Positions 1 through 14,400 are shown, numbered from the stretch's first letter. The stretch is 64,000 nt of DNA from Caprimulgus europaeus (GCA_907165065.1 OU015540.1:2712001-2776000), one strand, 5' to 3'. Notes: generated from the letters alone by a model not told the origin. Numbers and translations: made by a program.

Positions 1-3000
1 CTGCCAAGCACTCTGCATATGGAAAAGGAAGACTCCATTATTCACTGGTCAGTGCTTGCTAACCAAATCAATGTGCCTGAGAGGGCAGAATAGAGATAAG
101 AGTCTTTCAGAAATGAAGACTGAAGACCTTGTAAAACTTACCAAGGCCATCATAGTAATGAATAGCTTCTGGAATTTATGATATCACTTGATCTTGTCTT
201 GATGAGCTTTATAAAAATAAGAAATATACAACCCCCTTGCAACAGGGCCAGGGAAATGATGAGATAAAAAGTAAGTCCTCAGAGTTGCTGTTTGGTTCAG
301 TAAAATTGATTTTGATGCAGATAATGCCCATCTTGTCCCCAAAGGACCCAGTTTAGGCCAAATAAAGAAAAAAGAGGTCAAGTGCAAATTATAGTTATCA
401 ATTAAAATGAACACTTGGGTTTCTCTGTACCTCTGTGTCATCTCCTGCTTCAACCAGGCACCTGCAATTCTGAAATCAACCACCAAGGAAATTTCTGTTT
501 GCCAGAGCTCTGGTTTTTAGGGGTTGTGATCAAAGTATGAGGTGCTGATTTTGGTTCCTACACTTAGGGAAGTTGTCTCTACAAATGAAATCTCTTGAAG
601 TAATCACAGAAGTGAAGTCTTGCCAGGAGAAAGATCAGGTTGGAGTTTTGTATTCTGTGCATTCAGTTCTTGCAATCCTTTCAGCTTCATTTCACAGTAA
701 TTTTCCAAACTTTCCTGCATTGATTAGTGGCACCTCAAGGCTGATCTGCAATAGTCCAGCTGCCACTGGCCATTAGTGCTTTCCAATACACAGAAGGTAA
801 CTCAGTGTTTGACTTTACTGATTGAAGTAGTTTGGGTTGGAGTTTGTAAGTTGGATTTTTCCCCTTGGATGAGCCTTTTTTTTCTTTTTCTTAACTGATT
901 CTAAAGCAAAAAATAACCTGCTCTTGAATCCATTATAACCAAGAAGTTGCAAAAATTTTGGCAGAGCTCAGAGACAAGGATGCTTATGATAAAAACTTTC
1001 TGATGTAATAAAAGAAATTGTTCTGCAGAGACCTTTGAAGTGACCCCAGAATAAACAAAGTAAACCTCTGTCTTCCTGGGAACAGTGAGGAGACCTGAGT
1101 TAATTGCCAGCATCTTTAATCTACATCTCCCTTGTGATTTTCACTCTGGAGTTTTAGATTGATTCTGATTAGCTTGACTAGAAGACCTGATTCTGTCCCC
1201 AATTATGCTACTGTAAATCAGACAAACATCTTTGTTATAACTGATGAAATTATTGTGGCATGAGCAAACCAGGAGGATCAGAATGATCAGAATCACAGAA
1301 TAAAAGACAAAAAAAGAAAAAAAATCTGATTGTCCACTCTCATCTTGCTCATATTAGTATGGGGATCAGGGAGTGCCTGACTGGTGACTGCATGACTGGT
1401 GTCCAGTGAAGTCAAAATCTGTCTTTGTGTTCACCTGAGTGAGCTTTCCATTAAATCCCTGCAGTGATGGGAGAGGGGATCAGACACAAGACTCAGGGCT
1501 TTAGTACTCAGCCTCATAAGTGTTAATGGGAGACAAATGATTATCCCATCCCTGCCCACACTGTGTAAGAGGTAAAGAACTGAATGAGCAGACAAGGAGA
1601 ATCAGACTGAGCATCATACAGGATTTCCAGTGGGTTGGATGACAGTTCTGTTCTCTGCCCAGAGTCTGTCCTTTGAAGGCAAAAGTCATTTCCCCATGCT
1701 AAGGGGCCAGCATCTCCTTTCCCACTGGGTCTGCAGCATGTGATTACAGTTGGCAGCACCCTCCAGGACAACTTTGCCAATCATCTTAATTACATCTTTC
1801 AGCTATTTCCCTGCAGCTGCCAATTTTAGTGTGCCACGTACCTTGCACATCTTTTTCATCAGAGCAGAATTAGGAAACATGTTTCTTGCTGTCTTATCTC
1901 TGTTGATAAATAATTGTATGTTGCATTTATTGGAAGCTTTGAACTGGTACATTTGGAGACACTGTTTAATGTGTCTGTCTGTGAACAACCATGGCTTGAA
2001 CAGAATTTAATTACTGAGAATGGATTGCTGAGATTGGAAGGCATGAGGAAGGTGCTCCAGGTCCTTGGAAGACATCTATAAAGGGCTTGGAGGGCCAAAT
2101 GCTGGAGCTGCAGTCAACTGGATTAATCAAACTGGAAAGTAAAGAGAGGGGGAAGTCATTTCTGCTTAGTGAAGTAGGTGATACTGCATTCAGGGTGCCC
2201 CAGGGGAGGAAACAGTAGGCAAAGCAATGCTGAAAAAAATATATCCATGTTCTTGGGAGAATGGCAAGAGTTGCTGCCTTGCCCTCTGAGTTCATCTGGT
2301 CTGAGACTACGTGTGTGGGATCAAACTGTGCCTTGCAGCAGTGAACCTTGTACCAGTGCAGATGCCTTTGACGTGGTTCCAAAAATAGTTAGAGTTTAGT
2401 TCGTGGTGTATAGACCAGCTGTTGGCAAATTCAAATGGTCTGGTTCCCATTTACACCAAGGCCTTGCTGGGAATATGCAATGAGAACTTGGAGTAGGTAA
2501 AAATGTGCTTGTAAAGCCGTTCAGAGCACTTGAAAGGACAGCAGGAAAGAAGACCAGAGCATGGCAAGAACTGGGCTATAAAAATCAGAGACACTGTTTC
2601 AGTCCAGACAGGTGGCTCTGCATGTGTGTTGTCCTGCATTTCTCCAGAGCTATTGGATTAAAAAAAGAAGACAGATGTCTGTGAGCATGCTGTTTTACAG
2701 GATTGCTAGTACTCTCTAATCCCTGGCAGCTCAGGAATCCTTCCCCTAGGTACTACTGCATTTATACTGGGTGATGAGTCGAAGAATGAATCCACAAAGA
2801 TGTCAAACAGGAAAACAAAAGCCCAGCAGTCTGTTTATCCCTCTTATATCCCTTTGGTTTACAAGTGAGTGGTAAATAATGTAAATTCTAATTACATCTT
2901 AAATATCCTGAGAGCTGGATGAGCATTTTCAGCCCTCCAGAGGAGAAATGTGGTGTGTTGATTGATTCTTGCTGAAAACACTGCCTAGCATGCAAGAAAA

Positions 3001-5384
3001 AATACCTCTATAAATGTGGGTTGGCCCTCACTCTTGTCTCAGCAGCTGTTTCCCAGGTGGAGAGCTGGCAGCGCCTGCAGAAACCCAACAGCAGCCCTCA
3101 GGTAACTCCTTTTGTAGAGAGGGGTTTGAGTTTAATCATTTTAATACATTCATTTGGAGGTTTGCCAGCCACATGCAAACTCGGTGAAGAGGTGTGTCCA
3201 ATATATTTGGAGTCCCTGGGCTCATTTTTCACCCCCAAGTGTAAATGGATGGAGCAGCTGCTGTGCCAGCTGTGGCAGCCTGACTCTGAAATACCCATCC
3301 GAATAGAGGGGAAGGAAGGGAGAGGACTTTGAGCAGCACAAAGGAGACTATTTCTTAGGTAGTTGGCAGTGATTTGGTTTAGCTTTGAGTCACCTCCCGA
3401 CTTGATCCCTCCAGTTTCCTGGTGAACCTACACAGACATCGAGTGCAAGAGATGATCAGCTGCTGTGCACAGCCCATGTAGGCAAGGAAAGAGGCCAAAA
3501 AGAACTTTGCTCTCTATAAATGTTTCAACTGTGTTAAAGGAAAGGCAGAAAAGGGCAGTTTGAGTTTGATTGCTTGTCCTTTTCACTCTGCTGAACAGAC
3601 TGATTACTGCCTGTGTCTGCCCAGACAGCTTAACCCCTTCTCAGACTGCAGGGTGAATAACTGCACTTGCATCCACACAAAAAAATGAGTCTGTTGCTGA
3701 AAACCTTCTACCACAGATTGATCTCTGGGCTTCATGTTGACCTGAAGCATTCTTGTTGGTTTTGTTAAACCCACTGGAAGCATTGCATTGCTGTCTGATA
3801 CCTGTGCATCACTAACTAACAGCGAGGAGGTGAGAGGAAAGAATATCTAATGGCTGTAATGAGGAACAGGAGAGGTGGGTGTATACGCAGCCAGCATGTC
3901 ATCAGACCTGATTGCTTAAAGTTTTTAGCAATTCTGACAGAGTAAAACAGCTGCAGAGACAATTTTTACCTCCTCCTTGGCAGATCATGTTTATTGGTTT
4001 TAGCGTGGAGCTGTATTTGTTGGCTTCTTCTCACTCAGCTGTGTGGTGGGTGGTTAAGTTATTACACGTGTTCCAACACGGGAATTGGGTTTGAAAACTT
4101 GCTGGGAAGACATCACCGCATTTGACTTTAGGGTGAGAGGAATCAAGAGTGGGTAGTGTTTCTCTTCCAGTACCCATGAGCTGACTCAAGGTGTTCCTGA
4201 CACTCTCAGGGAAACTGTGAGTACTGATGGTTGTGTGTACAGCAATGTTCTCCCCCTTGCAGATATGGTCTTGTACCAAAGATCTATATCTAGGAGTTTC
4301 TTCCAACTCCTTAAGTAAAAAAAAATAGGAGAAAAGTGGTAAGGAATCATGCCTGACTCCCCTGCAAGTGTTTTGCCCTGATGTTCCAGGTGTGACAAGA
4401 ACATTGCTTTATTTACTGCCTCAACAGCAATTGCTTTATGGATCAGCTTCTCTGTACAAGCCATACAGAAAGTCCTCTGCAGCGATAACCCTTGACCCTT
4501 TCCTTGTTCACAGCAAACTAATTCACTGCAAACATGGTTTAAATGGGGAATGATGCCGCTGAAATTGGAGCTGAGCAGCAATTCTGGGTTTCTGCTAGGG
4601 ACCACTGAGGCTCACATTGGGCGTAGCAAATAGGCTACGTCAGTGCAAGTACATTGAGACAGGAGCTTTGATTTTGATGGAAATTCAGCTGGAATTTCAG
4701 CTCTAGGACTAGCAGCAAGATAGCACTAGAAGTTTGGAATGTTTTATCTCAATAAAAAGTATAAATTACATGGTGGAATTCGCTTTGCTCTGCACACAGC
4801 CTGTGTGGTGTTAATTAAATCCTTCAGCTTCTTTTTCAGTGGAAGGAAGACTGAGAAAACGAGTATGAAATCAATTCTACATTTAATTAAAGTAACTCTC
4901 TTCCATTCAGATGCTTTCTCACTATGATATTGGTGATGCAGTTGTAATGGTGAGGCAGTAGGAATCACAAAGAAATTTATTTTACAGGAAGTAAATTGGC
5001 TTAAAATCTTGGGAATTTTATGGGTAGCATTACAAAACCAGGAGCCTAAGGTAAAAGCCCAGATCTCTGTGCAGAGAGGCTTTTGCTTTGTTGATATCCC
5101 TTCCTTGGAATTTCTTTGCACTGGCTCAGAACCAGTGTTTCAGCTGTTTTATTGTAATGTTTTATCATTTTAATCATACCCAGTTCCTGTAGAAACCTCA
5201 GGCCAGTCCTTTGGTCACACGTTGCTGCTCTCCTAAGCCAACTGGGAAAAGAAGTGCAGCAGGTCTGGATGGATCCTGAGAGATGCTGTGGAGTGATGAG
5301 TACCAGGCACTATCAGAAGAATGATGTTTAGTAACTTTTTGGTTGACTTTTGTTCTTACACTTTCTTTCTCTGTCTTCCTGTAG
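1..5384 (+). other. CACNA1H: Intron 7 of CACNA1H (3' part)
   Basis: No coding exon is visible. The preceding exon should encode the domain I turret and pore helix (a WNQYYN-like peptide) and none of its motifs occur here, so it lies upstream of base 1. No recognisable CR1, tandem array or RNA gene was seen. The last 40 bases are a strong polypyrimidine tract ending CTGTAG. Confidence 0.75.
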
Positions 5385-5477
5385 GTTATAACCCTGGAAG
5401 GCTGGGTTGACATCATGTATTATGTGATGGATGCACATTCTTTTTACAATTTTATATATTTTATATTGCTTATAATA
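5385..5477 (+). CDS. CACNA1H: CACNA1H exon 8: domain I selectivity filter and start of IS6
   Basis: It encodes 31 residues in phase 0, beginning [20 protein letters not shown]. The Glu of TLEGW (bases 5397-5399) is the domain I member of the EEDD filter that selects calcium in T-type channels. The hydrophobic end (FIYFILLII) starts transmembrane helix IS6. A long pyrimidine tract and GTAG precede the exon, and GTAAGT follows it. Exon 9 resumes with VGSFFMINL exactly in phase, as in human Cav3 channels. Confidence 0.96.
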
Positions 5478-8400
5478 GTAAGTATGAACTGTGAGATGCT
5501 CCCATTCCTTGTCTTTGTGGGGTAAATTTGTTCCCTGGGCTTTTCACAGAGAAGAGCCAGGTAGGATTGAGAGTGGGAGACCTTCCTCCTGTCATAAAAC
5601 ATAATCATGCAGGTTGTGATTAGTGCTGTGGGGACAGATTATTGGCTACAACAATCCTTTTTAGTGTCACATGTGATGCATAGTCACAGCTTGTCAAGCC
5701 ATATGGTCTTCCCTCCCTCTTACTCTCCCAGTCTTGGTCCTGTCACCTTGATGTGTCCTGACTGTTGTGCCTTGGCCAAGCAACTGCTAATCAGAATGAA
5801 AAGCAGAGAGGCTGTAGTTTTTCTTCCCTTAGCCTCCTCACCGTGCCAGAGGACACCTCATTTCACTGAAGGGCCCTCAAACTGTTGAACTTCACCTGAG
5901 CCCTTTAAATAACAGTAATAATAGCAGTGCACTTTTCTGAGGTCTTATGGTGCTGTCATTCCTAAAAACAAAGTATTACTCACTGGAGACGCTGGAGGTT
6001 GCCTTCAAAAGCTGCCATTCCTTGTTAAAAAGTTCTTTTTTAACAATGGGCTCAACCTTCTCCAGGGGTCCATATCTGTGGAAAAGTTAAGCATTTAAGT
6101 TGGGAGGAGAGCAGAGGGAAAAGTACCATGTAGCTGTCAGGCAGGACATGGGACAGAGGCACTTGGAAGTGCTTTTGTGGCTGGATATTCTTTATATATA
6201 ACCCCAAGCTCGTCAATGTGGTTTTGAAGGCCTTGGGAAGTCAAACCACCACAGCTCCCACCACCAGCAGGAAAGGCATGGATCAAAGCAGTGTGAAAGT
6301 TTCCCAGTAATGGAGAGCATTCTGGAGCCAGTAATTTTTGAGCCCTTAGCAATGGGCTGTGCAGAGTAGAGATTTACGCTCCACACTTTTGAGCGCTTCT
6401 CTACGTATGGATCCTGGCAGAAAAGCCAGAAGGTGACTAATCTCCAAGTCACTTGGAGCTGGGAATGGCACCCTTGCTGCTGCTCAAACAGTATCCAGGC
6501 TGATAGTACAAACTGGAGAATAGCACTGCAAACCATCTCCCAGTGGCTTCCCCTGAGGATTCACCAGACAATGATCCAGATTGAATCCATACGTTTCCTA
6601 CTGAGCACAGCACAGAGGTTTGGCCCTGTAGACAGTGGCACTTTCTTGACGTCAGTCCCTTTCACGCCTAAGGGCACTGATCCTCTCATGGGAGTATTTG
6701 ACATTTTCCTTTGGCTGATTTAGAAACCCAACTGGTGAAAAACCAGTTTGTGGACTCAACAGCTGAGGGAAGGATGTAGCCTTAGGTCACTTCACATTCT
6801 TGTCTTTGGGACTTCATTTTGAAAACCTGATCTCACCCAAGAACGCATCAACTCAACAAGACAATAAATCAGGCCTTCTAGGAGCACTGAATCTCCTGGA
6901 GATGCATTTCTCTGTGTCAAAGAGACAAGAGTATAAGGTCACAGACACATGGACACTGACTGTCCTCCTCAAAATAAGGGCACTCTATGCTAGGGTGTGA
7001 AGTGACAGAGGAGGAGAAGAGGCAGCTTCAGTACAGCACAAATTGGACTTCAGACCATCTTTCCTTGCAGGTTGGCCAGGTCTTTCCTAGTGATCTGTTT
7101 TGTGGTGGTAACTGCTTGGTTGGGTTTCATGCACCCTGCCTTAGTAGCAAATGTCATCACTGTTGAGGGGAGGAAAGTGGTGAAGGCTATTGTTAACAGC
7201 TTGCTTTGCCATTGCCAAAATAATTTAACATGGTTAGGAGCAAATTTAGCAGCTCAGGCACATGTTGACATAACATTTGGTGAGCAGACTCTGAGATTTG
7301 GCATGTTTGGAAATCTCAGGATTTCTAAGAACCACACTGCAAGTCCAGACAGCATGTGGTGGTGAAGAGCATGTCTTGTTTTGTAAAGTCCTTGCTAATT
7401 CTTTTCCCTGTGTTCTCTCCAGGTTGGTTCCTTCTTCATGATTAACTTGTGCCTGGTTGTGATAGCAACACAGTTTTCTGAAACAAAGCAGCGGGAGAAC
7501 CAGCTAATGCAGGAGCAGCGGGCCCGTTATCTCTCCAACGACAGCACAATTGCCAGCTTCTCAGAGCCAGGTAGCTGCTATGAGGAGCTGCTCAAGTACA
7601 TCTGCCACATCTTCCGAAAGGTGAAGCGGCGGACGCTGCGCCTGTACAACAACTGGCAGAGCAAGCGCCGGAAAAAAGTGAACCCCAACAGCACCACAAA
7701 TGGGCAAAGCCACCGAGGCAAAAAGCGCATCACCTCCATACACCACCTCATCCACCATCACCACCACCACCACCACCACCACTACCACATCAGCAACGGG
7801 AGCCCTCGGGGGCCGCGCTCCAACCCTGAAATCTGTGACCTGGAACTCAAGGTCATGAAACCTGGAGGCCAATTAATGCTTCCTTCTCCATCACCCAACT
7901 TGCAGAGCCCTGCTCCTCCTCCCGATTCGGAGTCTGTGCACAGCATTTACCACGCAGACTGTCACGTTGAAGGACCACAAGTGAACTGTAAGTCTTCCAA
8001 TCCCCCTGCAAGCATTAAACTGACTGCTGGACTCTCCAACCATGGCAACATGAACTATCCTACCATCCTGCCTTCTCCAACCAGCAAAGCCAGTTCTGTT
8101 CCAGTTCCCAAAGGGAAGAAGAATGGCAATTCATCTGTGTCCGTGGCTAATAGCCCTGTCAACTTGGCCACGGATTCCTATGGGAAGCTGCAGCAACTGG
8201 TAGGAGAGCACGGTAAGGACAAACAAGCTGATTATTTTTTTTATAGGAAAACTGGGCAAAGGGCAAATTGCTCTAGAATTAAGGTGAATGGGAGCCATGT
8301 AGGGTGCTGAAGATGGAGGCTGTTTTGTGAATGCTGTTTGAACTGAGTACTGAAGCCAGAAGTAGGACAGGTTGAGGGACTGAGAGTTCTGTTCCTTGTA

Positions 8401-11400
8401 CTCTTATATTTTCAGTCATTGGGTAAAAGCAGGATAAAGGATGCTCTGGACAGTGCCTTCAGGCCACTGCTGGAGGCATCTTTCCCATGGTTACAAGGCA
8501 TGTGTTTGAGCTTCTCTCGCGTGCTTAGTAATATCCTGGAGGTTCTCCCTCTGTTCCCACCCAAGAACAGATCTTTGCAGCCCCTGGAATTACATTTCTG
8601 GTGAATGAGAAACCTGTCAGCTACAGCAGAGAAGCCCCAGCTGCTGGGAGATGGTACCTTGAAAGGGAAGAGTGGGTGGAAGCTGATAGAGAAGCATAAG
8701 ATATAGGAAACATAAGAAGTTTAAAGCAAGGAGGCACTGAAAGAACTCGGACCAGACATTTCTAGAAAACCCTGGGTTTGCTCTGAGGGACCTCTAAGCC
8801 TCCCTTTGGCGAGGAGGAGGAGAAGGTTTGGAGAAAAGCCCATGGCCCTGCAGGGTCTTGCTCTGTGTTAGTCCTTGGCAGATGTATGTGAGGGCAAGAG
8901 TGTAGCAGAGCTACAGGTCTCAGGCTTTCCCTTTCATCTTTCCCCATGTGCAGAAGAAATGTAGGACTGGGCGTTACTGCAGATTTGGAGCTTCAACCTG
9001 AATGAATGAGGAACATCTTGGAGATTCTTTGATACATCTGTCCCACCTCTCTCTGTACAGGCTGCAGCCACAGCAGCACTGCTAGTCAGTGTAGTTTTAT
9101 CTCCCTTCACATATAAATCATCCACAGCTGGATTACATGCAACACACGAGTTTCTATTTTGCAAAATGTTTCCAGTCCTCATGGCTGGAGCTCGAGGCTG
9201 AAAAACAGAGTCCTAAGCCTTCAAACAGTAAAAAGTCAAAAATATCTAGCTTCTATTTTTTTTATCTCTTTAAGCCAAACTCATCATCTGTTTTTTTCAA
9301 TGCCTGTGTTTTCCAAAACTGTTTATCTGTGTGTGCATGGACACAAATATTTACCCTAGTGATGTATGTGCTGAAAAAATACCAAGCCTAGCTTGGAGGG
9401 GGTCACAGTAAAGGTTGCTTGCCAAATAGGTTGGGTGGCTTGTCTTTGTTAATATACTTATTTATTTATTTTAAGTGACCATACAAAAGGATAAAGTGGA
9501 TTGTTTACAGAAATTGCCTTTGGCAGATATTTCTGTACGCTTGGGAGCTTAGCAGGAGGGCAGAAGGGGGCAAGGTTAGTGGCAACGTTCTTCCGTTGTT
9601 AAGAGAGGGCTTTAGATGAATCACTGGTTCATCTTTTAACTGTGCAAGTTAATGAAGGTTATTAAGAGAATGTGTATTTACCTTGAGGTAAAAGCTCAAG
9701 CTCTGTAGAAGTCTGGAACTAGGAAAACAAGGAAGAGCAGAAGAGTTGTTGCTTGGAAGGCAGTGCTCAAGCCTGAGGTTTGGTTCTTCGTGCTTGCAAG
9801 GGGATCTGCTGCTGGAGTTCTCTTCAGGAGAAGAAAGCCCTAGGTCTTGGTCCCAACTGTGACATCCCAGGGCCACTTCAATGACTTAAGAGATTTTCAC
9901 GTAGCCTGTGGTGGTTCTTTGAAAGCTGGAGGTTAGATGGAATTGCTTTTAATAATGCAATGATATTATCCTGTTTTTACAGAGGCATTTCAGCACAGAG
10001 GATGCCAAAATGCTTTAAACAAATCTCCTGAAATTGTTTTGTCTTTTTCAGAAGTGTGGTCATATCTAGGGGAAGGGGTGGATGCCACAGCTCTTGGCTG
10101 GTGAGCAGCAGCTTATCTGGCACCCTGAGGAGCAGAGGGGCTGGGTAGGGGGAAGCAAGTCAGCCAGGTCCATCTGGAGACCCCGTCACACAATGTGTCA
10201 GTGCCCAATTCTTCCCTTCCATGGCTCTGGCTCTTTCCAGACTCTCCTTCCCACTCCTGTGCAGCCCCTCCCGCCACACAAACAGAGCTGAGTTGGATTT
10301 ACTCCTGCACTGCAACCATTTTTGTACAGCCCAGATGATGGATGTGTCCTCCAGGCTTCAGGAGCATCTTTAAGTGCCAAATAAGCTGGCTCCTCAGGGT
10401 TTAGCTTTGTGAGGCACAGCTCCCAACTCAAGATTCTTCATCCCAGCCTAAACTTAGCAAAGGAGCCATGTTAAGTCCCTACCCAGTGCTCAATGGGGAA
10501 GATGAGGTGGGCTCACAAGCTCACCCAGTCCCCCTGGCCTCAGCCTCTTTGGGCAAAGAGCTATTTCACTTAATTCTCTCTCCACTCTTACAAGTCAACA
10601 AGTGGGATCTGTTCCCTGCAAGACTTGTGCAAGGAGAGCACACAAGTGATAATTGAGAGCATTAAGGAGGCATTAGCAGCCAGAGCACTCACAGGCCCAG
10701 CTGGAAACAAGGTTGGTGTCTGCTGGGAAAGATGCAATTGTGGGAGAGAGTATTCTCATCCCTTCTTTTGTTGTGGAATTGAACAGCATAAAGTACAGCC
10801 TGTTCCTCCGTGTTCTTGTGCCCTGCAATGCTGTGAGGTTATTTTAGCAGGCAGCCAAGGAGACTCTGGTATTTCGAAGACATCTGCGGCGCCAGTGTTT
10901 TTCATATAATTTTTAACACTTTGATAGCATTAAAAGACGCCTGGCAAGCCCACTACCTCTGCTGTCCGCGCTACTGTGGCAGTGCTGCAGTCTGTCCTCA
11001 TCAGCTTGGTCCTGATCAGAAACACCGTGCTAATGTGCAGTGCTGCACCAGTGCTGCTATTTATTAGGGGGCAAATGTTTCTGATCCTCCTGGTGTCTTT
11101 GATGTAATGACCTGGAGATGGACCATCCTCTCCTGCAAAGCTGTTTTGAAGGCCAGTGATATCTGAGTGACGTTCAGGCAAGTAAAATATATTTTGACTG
11201 ATGTTACAACCCAGTTTTCCAGCTAACGGGGTGCTTTTATTTTGTTTGGTGCTGCCTTCTCTTTAAAGGTGTCCTCAAGTGTCAGCCAGGAGTGGCTGAA
11301 ATCAGCAGTGTTACTGCTGGGTGAGCTCCAAGCTCCTGGGCCCAAAGCCAGGAGCATCCACTGCCTTTTGCTTGGTCTCCCCAAAATGGATCCAGGTGTT

Positions 11401-14400
11401 CCCATCCAACCTCCAGACAGGAGCATGTTACAGGGGAAAACAGTCCCCTCACCTTCTTTCCATGAATCTCAAGGAAAGCTTTCACTGATGCTTGAATGGC
11501 ATTCATGTTGGGTTTTTTTTCTGACATTAATATCTAGTTCCTAAATATGAGGAAAGTAGGAATTTGGTTCCTAAATATGAGGAAATAAAATCTGCTTCCT
11601 GCTCCACCCAAATCATCCTTGCTACACTTGTCCGTATCATCTCCATACCCTGGCTCTGTGAGGGCAGTCAGCACAAAATATCTGGCAATGTGTTCGATTT
11701 TTAAAACCCCCTGAACACTCAGTCCTGTGCCTCAAGCAAAGAATTCACCTGAGCTTTCTTAAAGGCTGAAGGAGGGATGAAGGGGACTGAAGGGACTACG
11801 TGACTCTCCAAGCTCTGATCTGTGGTCTCTAGGCACCTTTGGTCCATTTCTCCCTCTCCTTCCTCATTATTAGCTAAATGGAAGCGCTATCTAAATTGGG
11901 TGTAACAGCTTGATAGTGCTCAGATCACCGCTAATGATGTTAGCCTGGTCAGATGTAATCAAAAATAATTGAAGGTGAGAGGTGTGCCAGTCAGCCTCCC
12001 CTCAGCAGCAGAACACAAAATGGCTGCCACGCTCTGTGGAGAGAGGCCCCACATCCATGGAGGGGGCTAGAGGGTGGCCGTCGGGGCTTGGGGAGAAGGG
12101 AACAGAGGGAAAAATGACACAAAGCAAGAGCCACTTGGTAAAATGGGTATCACATTTATCTGAGGATGCGGCAGAAGCTGCTCTGCCCTGGGCAGGCCTC
12201 GCACGGCCCACGCGGGGACACGGGGCTGTCGGCCATGCTGAGGGTGTGAGGTGGCTGATGGTGACTGTCTCCCCTTGCAGGTCTGCGGCGGACGCCCAGC
12301 CGGTTGTCAGGGCTGAGTGTGGCCTGCCCGCTGCCCAGCCCGCCGGGTGGGACACTGACCTGTGAGCTGCAGGACTGTCCCTTCTGTGCCAGCCTCCTGG
12401 AAGACCCCGAGTTCGCCTTCAGCGAGTCCGACAGCTGCGACTCTGACAGCAATGGCGTCTACGAGTTCACCCAGGACCTGCGGCATGGCGACCACAGAGA
12501 TCAGCTCCAGCAGCAGCGGGGCAGGAGGAGGAAGAAGAAGAAAAAACCCAAGGAGAGGAATAAGGTCACCCGCCTGTGGAAGGCTTTTGGCAGCAAGCTG
12601 AAAAGGATCGTGGAAAGCAAGTATTTCAACCGAGGGATTATGATAGCCATTCTCATCAACACGCTGAGCATGGGCATCGAGTACCACGAGCAGGTGAGTG
12701 TGGGTCTGGCCTGAAGAGCCCTGAGGGTCTGTGGTGTGAGGTGCTCGTGGCATGGCATCTTGCATGGTGGCTTGGGGTGACTCTGTCGAAGCCATGCCAG
12801 AGGACGAGCAAGCGGTTTTCATGGAAGTCCAAACACCAAGTGGGGCTGTGGGCTTGATCCTGCAGAAGTGTGATGAGCAGGAGCATCCTTCTGCGTGCAA
12901 AAAGCCTGGAAGGTGGCTGGCAGCGCTGCTGAGGTGTGGAGAGTTTAAATGTGTGTGTTAGGACGTGGCGGCTCAGAGCCTGACTGCTCAAGTTGTTTGT
13001 TGTGAGTTATTCATATTAAACATGAGTTGTTCTGGTGGAAAATACCCCTTTGGTCTGATGGCGGTGGTGCACAGTGGACCTTGTAGTGCAAATAACCCAC
13101 GCAGTAGCTTCTTCATTCATCCTGGCCCCTTAAATAGACTTAAACTGTCAGGCAATGTAAAAGCAACAAAGAAAAACAGGAACAGGTTTCCCAAGGAAGT
13201 TGTGGATGCCCCCTCCCTGGAAGTGTTCAAGGCCAGGTTGGATGAGGTTTTGAGGTACCTGGTCTAGTAGAAGGTGTCCCTGCTGATGGCAGGGGGGTTG
13301 GAACTGGATGAGCTTTAAGGTCCCTTCCAACCCAAACCAGTCTGGGATTCTATGAAAAACAAAAGTTAGTTTCTCCCTGTAGGCTCCAAAACCTTTAATT
13401 TGATCTCGTAGGGTGCCAGTAGGTCTTTTAAGTGTCTGGAGGAAGGAAAGAGAAGTCGTACTGTTCCCAGTGTTAGTCTCAACATGGTGATGGCAGAAAG
13501 CAGTGCTGGCAGCGGAGGACAGCTTGTCCTTGTCGTTGGCTGATGGGAACTTCAGGGACTGTGCAATGGGAGAGGGAGGTGAGTCATCTGAGTATCTCCA
13601 GTTGGTCACTCTGGGAAAGCTATGCTTTTCTGGACTTTTCTTTCTCAGAAAAACTGGTTACTTTCAACTCTTAAGACTTGCTCTGGAATTTCTCATGCCA
13701 CCTCGGTATCATGTGCAGAAAATGCATCCCAGTGAGGCCAGAAGATCCTTGTTCTGTTCTTCTGTGACATGCTCAAAGGTTCATGCAGTGCTCCCCTAAA
13801 ATCTCTCCTGCAGGATCAGGACCGGGTCCAGGTTATTTCTAAAGCCATTCCTTCTCTCTGCCTTGGTCTGTCTGCTCAGGAGCAAGGAGGAAGGGCAGAC
13901 AGAGTAGCATAGTACATCCAAGGCACAACAAGAGGCTCTGCATTTTCTTCTCCATCATTTCCCAGCATTAAGACCTGCTCGGGACCATGGCAAACAATCC
14001 TCCAGAGTGCTGCTACTTTATTTTCTCTCCACTTGTGTGCTTTAAACCTCTCTATTCTATGCTAGCTGAGACATTTTCTTTTTTCTTTCAGAAAAGCAAG
14101 TACTCAGCTAAAACACATGAACCTCAGCTGTGTGGCAATAAATTAGTTCACACTTACAGCAGAGAGTGTCCAAACCCAACAAAGAAATAGCTGTGGCTGT
14201 CAGCTTTCTGTCTGGTTAGTTGTTCCACAACAAGTTTTAAAATTAGGAAATACACCTCGTCAGTAGCTTTTGAATAGACCATTCATTCCTGCATTGCTGC
14301 ATGGAGACTCTTTTGTCAGGTGGATACAGCTTTGTCAGTCCTTGGATATTGCCATGACAAGTGGTGAGGGAAAAACCTGAAGCAGGTTGCAGTGAGAAAG

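Noticed and set aside
7561-7872. Antisense open frame with a poly-valine run
   Set aside because: It is the shadow of the CAC-coded His tract of exon 9.
12304-12900. Long antisense open frames opposite exon 10
   Set aside because: They arise from the GC-rich, low-stop composition of the exon. The sense strand matches Cav3.2 through the whole exon.
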